Assembly (NCBI GenBank): GCA_964016885.1
Contig: OZ024744.1
Span: 23,606,798 to 23,670,797, forward strand
DNA: 64,000 nucleotides
Origin: Eledone cirrhosa
Taxonomy: Eukaryota; Mollusca; Cephalopoda; Octopoda; Eledonidae
Reading direction: 5' to 3'
Below, in pieces: positions 48,839-62,415 of this stretch; positions within the stretch are counted from its first letter, which is position 1; each line of letters begins with the position of its first letter. Below the pieces are notes generated by a model. The model saw only the letters and a list, made by a program, of their open reading frames with translations. It was not told the DNA's origin and did no database searches. A program made the position numbers and the translations under genes.

Positions 48839-50334
48839 GAGAAAACTCGTTTTACAACAGTTGATTCTTAAGATAAAACTCGTTTTAACAACAGTTGAAT
48901 CTTAAGAACTGACTCGTGTTAACAACAGTTGAATCTTAAGAACTGACTCGTTTTATCAACAGTTCAACCTTAAGAACTCACTCGTTTTAACAACAGTTGA
49001 ATCTTAAGATAAAACTCGTTTTAACAACAGTTGAATCTTAAGATAAAACTCGTTTTAACAACAGTGGAATCTTAAGAACTGACTCGTTATAATAACAGTT
49101 GAATCTTAAGATAAAACTCGTTTTAACAACAGTTGAATCTTAAGAACTGACTCGTTTTAACAACAGCTGAATCTTAAGATAAAACTCGTTTTAACAAAAG
49201 CTGAATCTTAAGATAAACTCGTTTTAACAACAGTTGAATCTTAAGATAAACCTGGTTTTAACATCATTTGAATCTTAAGAACTGACTCGTTTTAACAACA
49301 GCTGAATCTTAAGATAAAACTCGTTTTAACAACAGTTGAATCTTAAGAACTGACTCATTTTAACAACAGTTGAATCTTAAGAACTGACTCGTTTTATCAA
49401 CAGTTCAACCTTAAGAACTGACTCGTTTTAACAACAGTTGAATCTTCAAATAAAACTCGTTTTAACAACAGTTGAATCTTAAGAACTCACTCGTTTTAAC
49501 AACAGTTGAATCTTAAGATAAAACTCGTTTTAACAACAGTGGAATCTTAAGAACTGACTCGTTTTAATAACAGTTGAATCTTAAGATAAAACTCGTTTTA
49601 ACAACAGTTGAATCTTAAGAACTGACTCGTTTTAACAACAGCTGAATCTTAAGATAAAACTCGTTTTAACGACAGTTGAATCTTAAGAACTGACTCGTTT
49701 TATCAACAGTTCAACCTTAAGAACTGACTCATTATAACAACAGTTCCATCTTCAAATAAAACTCGTTTTAACAACAGTTGAATCTTAAGAACTGACTCGT
49801 TTTAACAACAGTTGAATCTTAAGATAAAACTCGTTTTAACAACAGCTGAATCTTAAGATAAAACTCGTTTTAACAACAGTTGAATCTTAAGATAAAACTC
49901 GTTTTAACAACAGTTGAATCTTAAGAACTGACTCATTTTAACAACAGTTGAATCTTAAGAACTGACTCGTTTTAATAACAGTTGAATCTTAAGATAAAAC
50001 TCGTTTTAACAACAGTTGAATCTTAAGAACTGACTCGTTTTAACAACAGCTGCATCTTAAGATAAAACTCGTTTTAACAACAGTTGAATCCTAAGAACTG
50101 ACTCGTTTTATCAACAGTTCAACCTGAAGAACTGACTCGTTTTAACAACAGTTGAATCTTCAAATAAAACTCGTTTTAACAACAGTTGAATCTTAAGAAC
50201 TGACTCGTTTTAACAACAGTTGAATCTTAAGATAAAACTCGTTTTAACAACAGCTGAATCTTAAGATAAAACTCGTTTTAACAACAGTTGAATCTTAAGA
50301 ACTGACTCATTTTAACAACAGTTGAATCTTAAGA
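48839..50334 (+). repeat. 1,494-bp tandem duplication, copy 2
   Basis: The direct copy of 47345-48838, with few differences; one is CTCATTATAACAAC near 49729 against CTCATTTTAACAAC near 48235. After 50334 the array resumes where the 4.2 kb unit would have continued (AACTGATTCG, then a C monomer), which shows the duplication was inserted into an intact series. It then turns at about 50397 into the H1-H2 series of the 16-27 kb family. Confidence 0.87.
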
Positions 50335-53300
50335 ACTGATTCGTTTTAACAACAGTTGAATCTTCAAATAAAACTCGTTTTAACAACAGTTGAATATTAT
50401 GATAAAACTCATTTTAACAACAGTTGATTCTTAAGATAAAACTCGTTTTAACGACAGTGAATCTTAAGAACTGACTCGTTTTAACAACAGCTGAATCTTA
50501 AGATAAAACTCGTTTTAACAACAGTTGAATCTTAAGAACTGACTCGTTTTAACAACAGTTGAATCTTAAGAACTGACTCGTTTTATCAACAGTTCAACCT
50601 TAAGAACTGACTCGTTTTAACAACAGTTGAATCTTCAAATAAAACTCGTTTTAACAACAGTTGAATCTTAGGAACTGATTCGTTTTAACAACAGCTGAAT
50701 CTTAAGATAAACTCGTATTAACAACAGTTGAATCTTAAGATAAACCTCGTTTTAACAACATTTGAATCTTAAGAACTGACTCGTTTTAACAACAGCTGAA
50801 TCTTAAGATAAAACTCGTTTTAACAACAGTTGAATCTTAAGAACTGACTCGTTTTATCAACAGTTCAACCTTAAGAACTGACTCGTTTTAACAACAGTTG
50901 AATCTTGAAATAAAACTCGTTTTAACAACAGTTGAATCTTCAAATAAAACTCGTTTTAACAACAGTTGAATATTATGATAAACCTCATTTTAACAACAGC
51001 TGATTCTTAAGATAAAACTCGTTTTAACAACAGTTGAATCTTAAGAACTGATTCGTTTTAACAACAGCTGAATCTTAAGATAAAACTCGTTTTAACAACA
51101 GTTGAATCTTAAGATAAAATTCGTTTTAACAATAGTTGAATGTTAAGAACTGGTTCGTTTTAACAACAGTTGGATCTTAAGATAAAACTCGTTTTAACAA
51201 CAGTTGAATATTAAGAACTGACTCGTTTTAACAACAGTTGAATCTTAAGAACTGACTCGTTTTAACAACAGTTGAATCTTAAGATAAAACTCGTTTTAAC
51301 AACAGCTGAATCTTAAGATAAAACTCGTTTTAACAACAGTTGAATCTTAAGATAAAACTCGTTTTAACAACAGTTGAATCTTAAGAACTGACTCATTTTA
51401 ACAACAGTTGAATCTTAATAACTGATTCGTTTTAACAACAGATGAATCTTAAGATAAAACTCGTTTTAACAACAGTTGAATCTTAAGAACTGACTCGTTT
51501 TAACAACGGCTGAATCTTAAGATAAAACTCGTTTTACAACAGTTGAATCTTAAGAACTGATTCGTTTTAACAACAGCTGAATATTAAGATAAACTCGTTT
51601 TAACAACAGTTGAATCTTAACATAAACCTCGTTTTAACAACATTTGAATCTTAAAAACTGACTCGTTTTAACAACAGCTGAATCTTAAGATAAAACTCGT
51701 TTTAACAACAGTTGAATCTTCAAATAAAACTCGTTTTAACAACAGTTGAATATTATGATAAAACTCATTTTAACAACAGTTGATTCTTAAGATAAAACTC
51801 GTTTTAACAACAGTTGAATCTTAAGAACTGACTCGTTTTAACAACAGTTGAATCTTAAGAACTGACTCGTTTTATCAACAGTTCAACCTTAAGAACTGAC
51901 TCGTTTTAACAACAGTTGAATCTTCAAATAAAACTCGTTTTAACAACAGTTGAATCTTAAGAACTCACTCGTTTTAACAACAGTTGAATCTTAAGATAAA
52001 ACTCGTTTTAACAACAGTTGAATCTTAAGATAAAACTCGTTTTAACAACAGTGGAATCTTAAGAACTGACTCGTTTTAATAACAGTTGAATCTTAAGATA
52101 AAACTCGTTTTAACAACAGTTGAATCTTAAGAACTGACTCGTTTTAACAACAGCTGAATCTTAATATAAAACTCGTTTTACAACAGTTGAATCTTAAGAA
52201 CTGATTCGTTTTAACAACAGCTGAATATTAAGATAAACTCGTTTTAACAACAGTTTAATCTTAACATAAACCTCGTTTTAACAACATTTGAATCTTAAAA
52301 AGTTACTCGTTTTAACAACATTTGAATCTTAAGAACTGACTCGTTTTAACAACAGCTGAATCTTAAGATAAACCTCGTTTTAACAACAGTTGAATCTTAA
52401 GAACTGACTCGTCTTATCAACAGTTCAACCTTAAGAACTGACTCGTTTTAACAACAGTTGAATCTTCAAATAAAACTCGTTTTAACAACAGTTGAATCTT
52501 AAGAACTGACTCGTTTTAACAACAGCTGAATCTTAAGATAAAACTCGTTTTAACAACAGTTGAATCTTAAGATAAAATTCGTTTTAACAATAGTTGAATG
52601 TTAAGAACTGGTTCGTTTTAACAACAGTTGGATCTTAAGATAAAACTCGTTTTAACAACTGTTGAATCTTAAGAACTGACTCGTTTTAACAACAGTTGAA
52701 TCTTAAGAACTGACTCGTTTTAACAACAGTTGAATCTTAAGATAAAACTCGTTTTAACAACAGCTGAATCTTAAGATAAAACTCGTTTTAACAACAGTTG
52801 AATCTTAAGATAAAACTCGTTTTAACAACAGTTGAATCTTAAGAACTGACTCATTTTAACAACAGTTGAATCTTAATAACTGATTCGTTTTAACAACAGA
52901 TGAATCTTAAGATAAAACTCGTTTTAACAACAGTTGAATCTTAAGAACTGACTCGTTTTAACAACGGCTGAATCTTAAGATAAAACTCGTTTTACAACAG
53001 TTGAATCTTAAGAACTGATTCGTTTTAACAACAGCTGAATATTAAGATAAACTCGTTTTAACAACAGTTGAATCTTAACATAAACCTCGTTTTAACAACA
53101 TTTGAATCTTAAAAACTGACTCGTTTTAACAACAGCTGAATCTTAAGATAAAACTCGTTTTAACAACAGTTGAATCTTCAAATAAAACTCGTTTTAACAA
53201 CAGTTGAATATTATGATAAAACTCATTTTAACAACAGTTGATTCTTAAGATAAAACTCGTTTTAACAACAGTTGAATCTTAAGAACTGACTAGTTTTAAC

Positions 53301-54612
53301 AACAGTTGAATCTTAAGAACTGACTCGTTTTATCAACAGTTCAACCTTAAGAACTGACTCGTTTTAACAACAGTTGAATCTTCAAATAAAACTCGTTTTA
53401 ACAACAGTTGAATCTTAAGAACTCACTCGTTTTAACAACAGTTGAATCTTAAGATAAAACTCGTTTTAACAACAGTTGAATCTTAAGATAAAACTCGTTT
53501 TAACAACAGTGGAATCTTAAGAACTGACTCGTTTTAATAACAGTTGAATCTTAAGATAAAACTCGTTTTAACAACAGTTGAATCTTAAGAACTGACTCGT
53601 TTTAACAACAGCTGAATCTTAATATAAAACTCGTTTTACAACAGTTGAATCTTAAGAACTGATTCGTTTTAACAACAGCTGAATATTAAGATAAACTCGT
53701 TTTAACAACAGTTGAATCTTAACATAAACGTCGTTTTAACAACATTTGAATCTTAAAAAGTTACTCGTTTTAACAACAGCTGAATCTTAAGATAAAACTC
53801 GTTTTAACAACAGTTGAATCTTCAAATAAAACTCGTTTTAACAACAGTTGAATATTATGATAAAACTCATTTTAACAACAGTTGATTCTTAAGATAAAAC
53901 TCGTTTTAACAACAGTTGAATCTTAAGAACTGACTCGTTTTAACAACAGTTGAATCTTAAGAACTGACTCGTTTTATGAACAGTTCAACCTTAAGAACTG
54001 ACTCGTTTTAACAACAGTTGAATCTTCAAATAAAACTCGTTTTAACAACAGTTGAATCTTAAGAACTCACTCGTTTTAACAACAGTTGAATCTTAAGATA
54101 AAACTCGTTTTAACAACAGTTGAATCTTAAGATAAAACTCGTTTTAACAACAGTGGAATCTTAAGAACTGACTCGTTTTAATAACAGTTGAATCTTAAGA
54201 TAAAACTCGTTTTAACAACAGTTGAATCTTAAGAACTGACTCGCTTTAACAACAGCTGAATCTTAAGATAAAACTCGTTTTAACAAAAGCTGAATCTTAA
54301 GATAAACTCGTTTTAACAACAGTTGAATCTTAAGATAAACCTCGTTTTAACAACATTTGAATCTTAAGAACTGACTCGTTTTAACAACAGCTGAATCTTA
54401 AGATAAACCTCGTTTTAACAACAGTTGAATCTTAAGAACTGACTCGTCTTATCAACAGTTCAACCTTAAGAACTGACTCGTTTTAACAACAGTTGAATCT
54501 TCAAATAAAACTCGTTTTAACAACAGTTGAATCTGCAAATAAAACTCGTTTTAACAACAGTTGAATCTTCAAATAAAACTCGTTTTAACAACAGTTGAAT
54601 ATTATGATAAAA
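50335..54612 (+). repeat. Array segment resembling the 16-27 kb family
   Basis: The markers return to those seen between 16 and 27 kb: ATGATAAACCTC (attatg at 50972), CTTAGGAACTG near 50668, AATATTAAGAACTG near 51207, AACGGCTG near 51507 and 52968, CTTAATATAAAA near 52163 and 53622, and AAAAAGTTACTCG (GTTAC at 52302 and 53760). Against 25.3-26.3 kb it lacks the F-G dimer expected near 50.54 kb. At 52300-52330 an AAAAAGTTACTCG unit runs straight into a second CATTTG unit, a deletion joint. GACAGTGAATC near 50456 has lost a T. Confidence 0.82.
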
Positions 54613-57259
54613 CTCATTTAACAACAGTTGATTCTTAAGATAAAACTCGTTTTAACAACAGTTGAATCTTAAGAACTGACTCGTTTTAACAACAGCTGAA
54701 TCTTAAGATAAAACTCGTTTTAACAACAGTTGAATCTTAAGATAAAATTCGTTTTAACAATAGTTGAATGTTAAGAACTGGTTCGTTTTAACAACAGTTG
54801 GATCTTAAGATAAAACTCGTTTTAACAACAGTTGAATCTTAAGAACTGACTCGTTTTAACAACAGTTGAATCTTAAGAACTGACTCGTTTTATCAACAGT
54901 TGAACCTTAAGAACTGAGTCGTTTTAACAACAGTTGAATCTTCAAATAAAACTCGTTTTAACAACAGTTGAATCTTAAGAACTGATTCGTTTTAACAACA
55001 GCTGAATCTTAAGATAAACTCGTATTAACAACAGTTGAATCTTAAGATAAACCTCGTTTTAACAACATTTGAATCTTAAGAACTGACTCGTTTTAACAAC
55101 AGATGAATCTTAAGATAAAACTCGTTTTAACAACAGTTGATTCTTAAGAACTGACTCGTTTTATCAACAGTTCAACCTTAAGAACTGACTCGTTTTAACA
55201 ACAGTTGAATCTTCAAATAAAACTCGTTTTAACAACAGTTGAATCTTCAAATAAAACTCGTTTTAACAACAGTTGAATATTATGATGAAACTCATTTTAA
55301 CAACAGCTGATTCTTAAGATAAAACTCGTTTTAACAACAGTTGAATCTTAAGAACTGACTCGTTTTAACAACAGCTGAATCTTAAGATAAAACTCGTTTT
55401 AACAACAGTTGAATCTTAAGATACAATTCGTTTTAACAATAGTTGAATGTTAAGAACTGGTTCGTTTTAACAACAGTTGGATCTTAAGATAAAACTGGTT
55501 TTAACAACAGTTGAATCTTAAGAACTGACTCGTTTTAACAACAGTTGAATCTTAAGAACTGACTCGTTTTAACAACAGTTGAATCTTAAGATAAAACTCG
55601 TTTTAACAACAGTTGAATCTTAAAAACTGACTCATTTTAACAACAGTTGAATCTTAAGAACTGATTCGTTTTAACAACAGATGAATCTTAAGATAAAACT
55701 CGTTTTAACAACAGTTGAATCTTAAGAACTGACTCGTTTTAACAACAGCTGAATCTTAAGATAAAACTCGTTTTACAACAGTTGAATCTTAAGAACTGAT
55801 TCGTTTTAACAACAGCTGAATCTTAAGATAAACTCGTTTTAACAACAGTTGAATCTTAACATAAACCTCGTTTTAACAACATTTGAATCTTAAAAACTGA
55901 CTCGTTTTAACAACAGCTGAATCTTAAGATAAAACTCGTTTTAACAACAGTTGAATCTTCAAATAAAACTCGTTTTAACAACAGTTGAATATTATGATAA
56001 AACTCATTTTAACAACAGTTGATTCTTAAGATAAAACTCGTTTTAACAACAGTTGAATCTTAAGAACTGACTCGTTTTAACAACAGTTGAATCTTAAGAA
56101 CTGACTCGTTTTATCAACAGTTCAACCTTAAGAACTGACTCGTTTTAACAACAGTTGAACCTTCAAATAAAACTCGTTTTAACAACAGTTGAATCTTAAG
56201 AACTCACTCGTTTTAACAACAGTTGAATCTTAAGATAAAACTCGTTTTAACAACAGTTGAATCTTAAGATAAAACTCGTTTTAACAACAGTGGAATCTTA
56301 AGAACTGACTCGTTTTAATAACAGTTGAATCTTAAGATAAAACTCGTTTTAACAACAGTTGAATCTTAAGAACTGACTCGTTTTAACAACAGCTGAATCT
56401 TAATATAAAACTCGTTTTACAACAGTTGAATCTTAAGAACTGATTCGTTTTAACAACAGCTGAATATTAAGATAAACTCGTTTTAACAACAGTTGAATCT
56501 TAACATAAACCTCGTTTTAACAACATTTGAATCTTAAAAAGTTACTCGTTTTAACAACAGCTGAATCTTAAGATAAAACTCGTTTTAACAACAGTTGAAT
56601 CTTCAAATAAAACTCGTTTTAACAACAGTTGAATATTATGATAAAACTCATTTTAACAACAGTTGATTCTTAAGATAAAACTCGTTTTAACAACAGTTGA
56701 ATCTTAAGAACTGACTCGTTTTAACAACAGTTGAATCTTAAGAACTGACTCGTTTTATCAACAGTTCAACCTTAAGAACTGACTCGTTTTAACAACAGTT
56801 GAATCTTCAAATAAAACTCGTTTTAACAACAGTTGAATCTTAAGAACTCACTCGTTTTAACAACAGTTGAATCTTAAGATAAAACTCGTTTTAACAACAG
56901 TTGAATCTTAAGATAAAACTCGTTTTAACAACAGTGGAATCTTAAGAACTGACTCGTTTTAATAACAGTTGAATCTTAAGATAAAACTCGTTTTAACAAC
57001 AGTTGAATCTTAAGAACTGACTCGCTTTAACAACAGCTGAATCTTAAGATAAAACTCGTTTTAACAAAAGCTGAATCTTAAGATAAATTCGTTTTAACAA
57101 CAGTTGAATCTTAAGATAAACCTCGTTTTAACAACATTTGAATCTTAAGAACTGACTCGTTTTAACAACAGCTGAATCTTAAGATAAACCTCGTTTTAAC
57201 AACAGTTGAATCTTAAGAACTGACTCGTCTTATCAACAGTTCAACCTTAAGAACTGACT
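52801..57259 (+). repeat. 2,781-bp register repeat
   Basis: Markers recur 2,781 bp apart (82 monomers minus seven bases): AAAAAGTTACTCG (GTTAC at 53760 and 56541), CTCATTTAAC (54613 and 57394) and ACTGAGTCG (GAGTCG at 54916 and 57697). The match can be followed back to about 52801/55582, where it includes single-base differences: AACGGCTG against AACAGCTG, CTTAATAAC against CTTAAGAAC, AATATTAAG against AATCTTAAG. Going left of this the registers disagree. The two copies are visibly more diverged in their first 600 bp than later on. Confidence 0.8.
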
Positions 57260-59837
57260 CGTTTTAACAACAGTTGAATCTTCAAATAAAACTCGTTTTA
57301 ACAACAGTTGAATCTGCAAATAAAACTCGTTTTAACAACAGTTGAATCTTCAAATAAAACTCGTTTTAACAACAGTTGAATATTATGATAAAACTCATTT
57401 AACAACAGTTGATTCTTAAGATTATACTCGTTTTAACAACAGTTGAATCTTAAGAACTGACTCGTTTTAACAACAGCTGAATCTTAAGATAAAACTCGTT
57501 TTAACAACAGTTGAATCTTAAGATAAAATTCGTTTTAACAATAGTTGAATGTTAAGAACTGGTTCGTTTTAACAACAGTTGGATCTTAAGATAAAACTCG
57601 TTTTAACAACAGTTGAATCTTAAGAACTGACTCGTTTTAACAACAGTTGAATCTTAAGAACTGACTCGTTTTATCAACAGTTCAACCTTAAGAACTGAGT
57701 CGTTTTAACAACAGTTGAATCTTCAAATAAAACTCGTTTTAACAACAGTTGAATCTTAAGAACTGATTCGTTTTAACAACAGCTGAATCTTAAGATAAAC
57801 TCGTATTAACAACAGTTGAATCTTAAGATAAACCTCGTTTTAACAACATTTGAATCTTAAGAACTGACTCGTTTTAACAACAGCTGAATCTTAAGATAAA
57901 ACTCGTTTTAACAACAGTTGATTCTTAAGAACTGACTCGTTTTATCAACAGTTCAACCTTAAGAACTGACTCGTTTTAACAACAGTTGAATCTTCAAATA
58001 AAACTCGTTTTAACAACAGTTGAATCTTCAAATAAAACTCGTTTTAACAACAGTTGAATATTATGATGAAACTCATTTTAACAACAGCTGATTCTTAAGA
58101 TAAAACTCGTTTTAACAACAGTTGAATCTTAAGAACTGACTCGTTTTAACAACAGCTGAATCTTAAGATAAAACTCGTTTTAACAACAGTTGAATCTTAA
58201 GATAAAATTCGTTTTAACAATAGTTGAATGTTAAGAACTGGTTCGTTTTAACAACAGTTGGATCTTAAGATAAAACTGGTTTTAACAACAGTTGAATCTT
58301 AAGAACTGACTCGTTTTAACAACAGTTGAATCTTAAGAACTGACTCGTTTTAACAACAGTTGAATCTTAAGATAAAACTCGTTTTAACAACAGTTGAATC
58401 TTAAAAACTGACTCATTTTAACAACAGTTGAATCTTAAGAACTGATTCGTTTTAACAACAGATGAATCTTAAGATAAAACTCGTTTTAACAACAGTTGAA
58501 TCTTAAGAACTGACTCGTTTTAACAACAGCTGAATCTTAAGATAAAACTCGTTTTACAACAGTTGAATCTTAAGAACTGATTCGTTTTAACAACAGCTGA
58601 ATCTTAAGATAAACTCGTTTTAACAACAGTTGAATCTTAACATAAACCTCGTTTTAACAACATTTGAATCTTAAAAACTGACTCGTTTTAACAACAGCTT
58701 AATCTTAAGATAAAACTCGTTTTAACAACAGTTGAATCTTAAGAACTGACTCGTTTTATCAACAGTTCAACCTTAAGAACTGACTCGTTTTAACAACAGT
58801 TGAATCTTCAAATAAAACTCGTTTTAACAACAGTTGAATATTATGATAAAACTCATTTTAACAACAGTTGATTCTTAAGATAAAACTCGTTTTAACAACA
58901 GTTGAATCTTAAGAACTGACTCGTTTTAACAACAGTTGAATCTTAAGAACTAACTCGTTTTATCAACAGTTCAACCTTAAGAACTGACTCGTTTTAACAA
59001 CAGTTGAATCTTCAAATAAAACTCGTTTTAACAACAGTTGAATCTTAAGAACTGACTCGTTTTAACAACAGCTGAATCTTAAGATAAAACTCGTTTTAAC
59101 GACAGTTGAATCTAACGAACTGACTCGTTTTATCAACAGTTCAACATTAAGAACTGACTCATTTTAACAACAGTTGAATCTTCAAATAAAACTCGTTTTA
59201 ACAACAGTTGAATCTTAAGAACTGATTCGTTTTAACAACAGCTGAATCTTAAGATAAACTCGTTTTAACAACAGTTGAATCTTAAGATAAACCTCGTTTT
59301 AACAACATTTGAATCTTAAGAACTGACTCGTTTTAACAACAGCTGCATCTTAAGATAAAACTCGTTTTAACAACAGTTGAATCCTAAGAACTGACTCGTT
59401 TTATCAACAGTTCAACCTGAAGAACTGACTCGTTTTAACAACAGTTGAATCTTCAAATAAAACTCGTTTTAACAACAGTTGAATCTTAAGAACTGACTCG
59501 TTTTAACAACAGTTGAATCTTAAGATAAAACTCGTTTTAACAACAGCTGAATCTTAAGATAAAACTCGTTTTAACAACAGTTGAATCTTAAGATAAAACT
59601 CGTTTTAACAACAGTTGAATCTTAAGAACTGACTCATTTTAACAACAGTTGAATCTTAAGAACTGATTCGTTTTAACAACAGTTGAATCTTCAAATAAAA
59701 CTCGTTTTAACAACAGCTGAATCTTAAGATAAAACTCGTTTTACAACAGTTGAATCTTAAGAACTGACTCGTTTTATAAACAGTTCAACCTTAAGAACTG
59801 ACTCGTTTTAACAACAGTTGAATCTTCAAATAAAATT
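57260..59837 (+). repeat. 2,578-bp tandem duplication, copy 1
   Basis: A 2,578 bp unit (76 monomers minus six bases) is repeated directly. Exact-offset markers are CTCATTTAAC (57394 and 59972), GAGTCG (57697 and 60275) and the rare GAATCTAACGAACTG (TCTAAC at 59111 and 61689). Private to this copy are GATTATACTCG near 57420, CAGCTTAATC near 58697 and CAACATTAAG near 59144. The same length, 2,578 bp, also occurs as a marker spacing at 24.58-27.16 kb, but there it arises from different monomers. Confidence 0.87.
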
Positions 59838-62415
59838 CGTTTTAACAACAGTTGAATCTTCAAATAAAACTCGTTTTAACAACAGTTGAATCTGCAAATA
59901 AAACTCGTTTTAACAACAGTTGAATCTTCAAATAAAACTCGTTTTAACAACAGTTGAATATTATGATAAAACTCATTTAACAACAGTTGATTCTTAAGAT
60001 AAAACTCGTTTTAACAACAGTTGAATCTTAAGAACTGACTCGTTTTAACAACAGCTGAATCTTAAGATAAAACTCGTTTTAACAACAGTTGAATCTTAAG
60101 ATAAAATTCGTTTTAACAATAGTTGAATGTTAAGAACTGGTTCGTTTTAACAACAGTTGGATCTTAAGATAAAACTCGTTTTAACAACAGTTGAATCTTA
60201 AGAACTGACTCGTTTTAACAACAGTTGAATCTTAAGAACTGACTCGTTTTATCAACAGTTCAACCTTAAGAACTGAGTCGTTTTAACAACAGTTGAATCT
60301 TCAAATAAAACTCGTTTTAACAACAGTTGAATCTTAAGAACTGATTCGTTTTAACAACAGCTGAATCTTAAGATAAACTCGTATTAACAACAGTTGAATC
60401 TTAAGATAAACCTCGTTTTAACAACATTTGAATCTTAAGAACTGACTCGTTTTAACAACAGCTGAATCTTAAGATAAAACTCGTTTTAACAACAGTTGAT
60501 TCTTAAGAACTGACTCGTTTTATCAACAGTTCAACCTTAAGAACTGACTCGTTTTAACAACAGTTGAATCTTCAAATAAAACTCGTTTTAACAACAGTTG
60601 AATCTTCAAATAAAACTCGTTTTAACAACAGTTGAATATTATGATGAAACTCATTTTAACAACAGCTGATTCTTAAGATAAAACTCGTTTTAACAACAGT
60701 TGAATCTTAAGAACTGACTCGTTTTAACAACAGCTGAATCTTAAGATAAAACTCGTTTTAACAACAGTTGAATCTTAAGATAAAATTCGTTTTAACAATA
60801 GTTGAATGTTAAGAACTGGTTCGTTTTAACAACAGTTGGATCTTAAGATAAAACTGGTTTTAACAACAGTTGAATCTTAAGAACTGACTCGTTTCAACAA
60901 CAGTTGAATCTTAAGAACTGACTCGTTTTAACAACAGTTGAATCTTAAGATAAAACTCGTTTTAACAACAGTTGAATCTTAAAAACTGACTCATTTTAAC
61001 AACAGTTGAATCTTAAGAACTGATTCGTTTTAACAACAGATGAATCTTAAGATAAAACTCGTTTTAACAACAGTTGAATCTTAAGAACTGACTCGTTTTA
61101 ACAACAGCTGAATCTTAAGATAAAACTCGTTTTACAACAGTTGAATCTTAAGAACTGATTCGTTTTAACAACAGCTGAATCTTAAGATAAACTCGTTTTA
61201 ACAACAGTTGAATCTTAACATAAACCTCGTTTTAACAACATTTGAATCTTAAAAACTGACTCGTTTTAACAACAGCTGAATCTTAAGATAAAACTCGTTT
61301 TAACAACAGTTGAATCTTAAGAACTGACTCGTTTTATCAACAGTTCAACCTTAAGAACTGACTCGTTTTAACAACAGTTGAATCTTCAAATAAAACTCGT
61401 TTTAACAACAGTTGAATATTATGATAAAACTCATTTTAACAACAGTTGATTCTTAAGATAAAACTCGTTTTAACAACAGTTGAATCTTAAGAACTGACTC
61501 GTTTTAACAACAGTTGAATCTTAAGAACTAACTCGTTTTATCAACAGTTCAACCTTAAGAACTGACTCGTTTTAACAACAGTTGAATCTTCAAATAAAAC
61601 TCGTTTTAACAACAGTTGAATCTTAAGAACTGACTCGTTTTAACAACAGCTGAATCTTAAGATAAAACTCGTTTTAACGACAGTTGAATCTAACGAACTG
61701 ACTCGTTTTATCAACAGTTCAACCTTAAGAACTGACTCATTTTAACAACAGTTGAATCTTCAAATAAAACTCGTTTTAACAACAGTTGAATCTTAAGAAC
61801 TGATTCGTTTTAACAACAGCTGAATCTTAAGATAAACTCGTTTTAACAACAGTTGAATCTTAAGATAAACCTCGTTTTAACAACATTTGAATCTTAAGAA
61901 CTGACTCGTTTTAACAACAGCTGCATCTTAAGATAAAACTCGTTTTAACAACAGTTGAATCCTAAGAACTGACTCGTTTTATCAACAGTTCAACCTGAAG
62001 AACTGACTCGTTTTAACAACAGTTGAATCTTCAAATAAAACTCGTTTTAACAACAGTTGAATCTTAAGAACTGACTCGTTTTAACAACAGCTGAATCTTA
62101 AGATAAAACTCGTTTTAACAACAGTTGAATCTTAAGATAAAACTCGTTTTAACAACAGTTGAATCTTAAGAACTGACTCATTTTAACAACAGTTGAATCT
62201 TAAGAACTGATTCGTTTTAACAACAGTTGAATCTTAAGATAAAACTCGTTTTAACAACAGTTGAATCTTAAGAACTGACTCGTTTTAACAACAGCTGAAT
62301 CTTAAGATAAAACTCGTTTTACAACAGTTGAATCTTAAGAACTGACTCGTTTTATAAACAGTTCAACCTTAAGAACTGACTCGTTTTAACAACAGTTGAA
62401 TCTTCAAACAAAACT
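59838..62415 (+). repeat. 2,578-bp tandem duplication, copy 2
   Basis: The direct copy of the preceding unit. Differences from copy 1 include CGTTTCAACAAC near 60893 against CGTTTTAACAAC, CAAACAAAACTCG near 62406 against CAAATAAAATTCG near 59828, and an A monomer at 62.22 kb where copy 1 has the C monomer near 59690. It ends where GAACTGATTCG near 62475 replaces the CTGCAAATAAAA expected from 59892. Confidence 0.85.
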
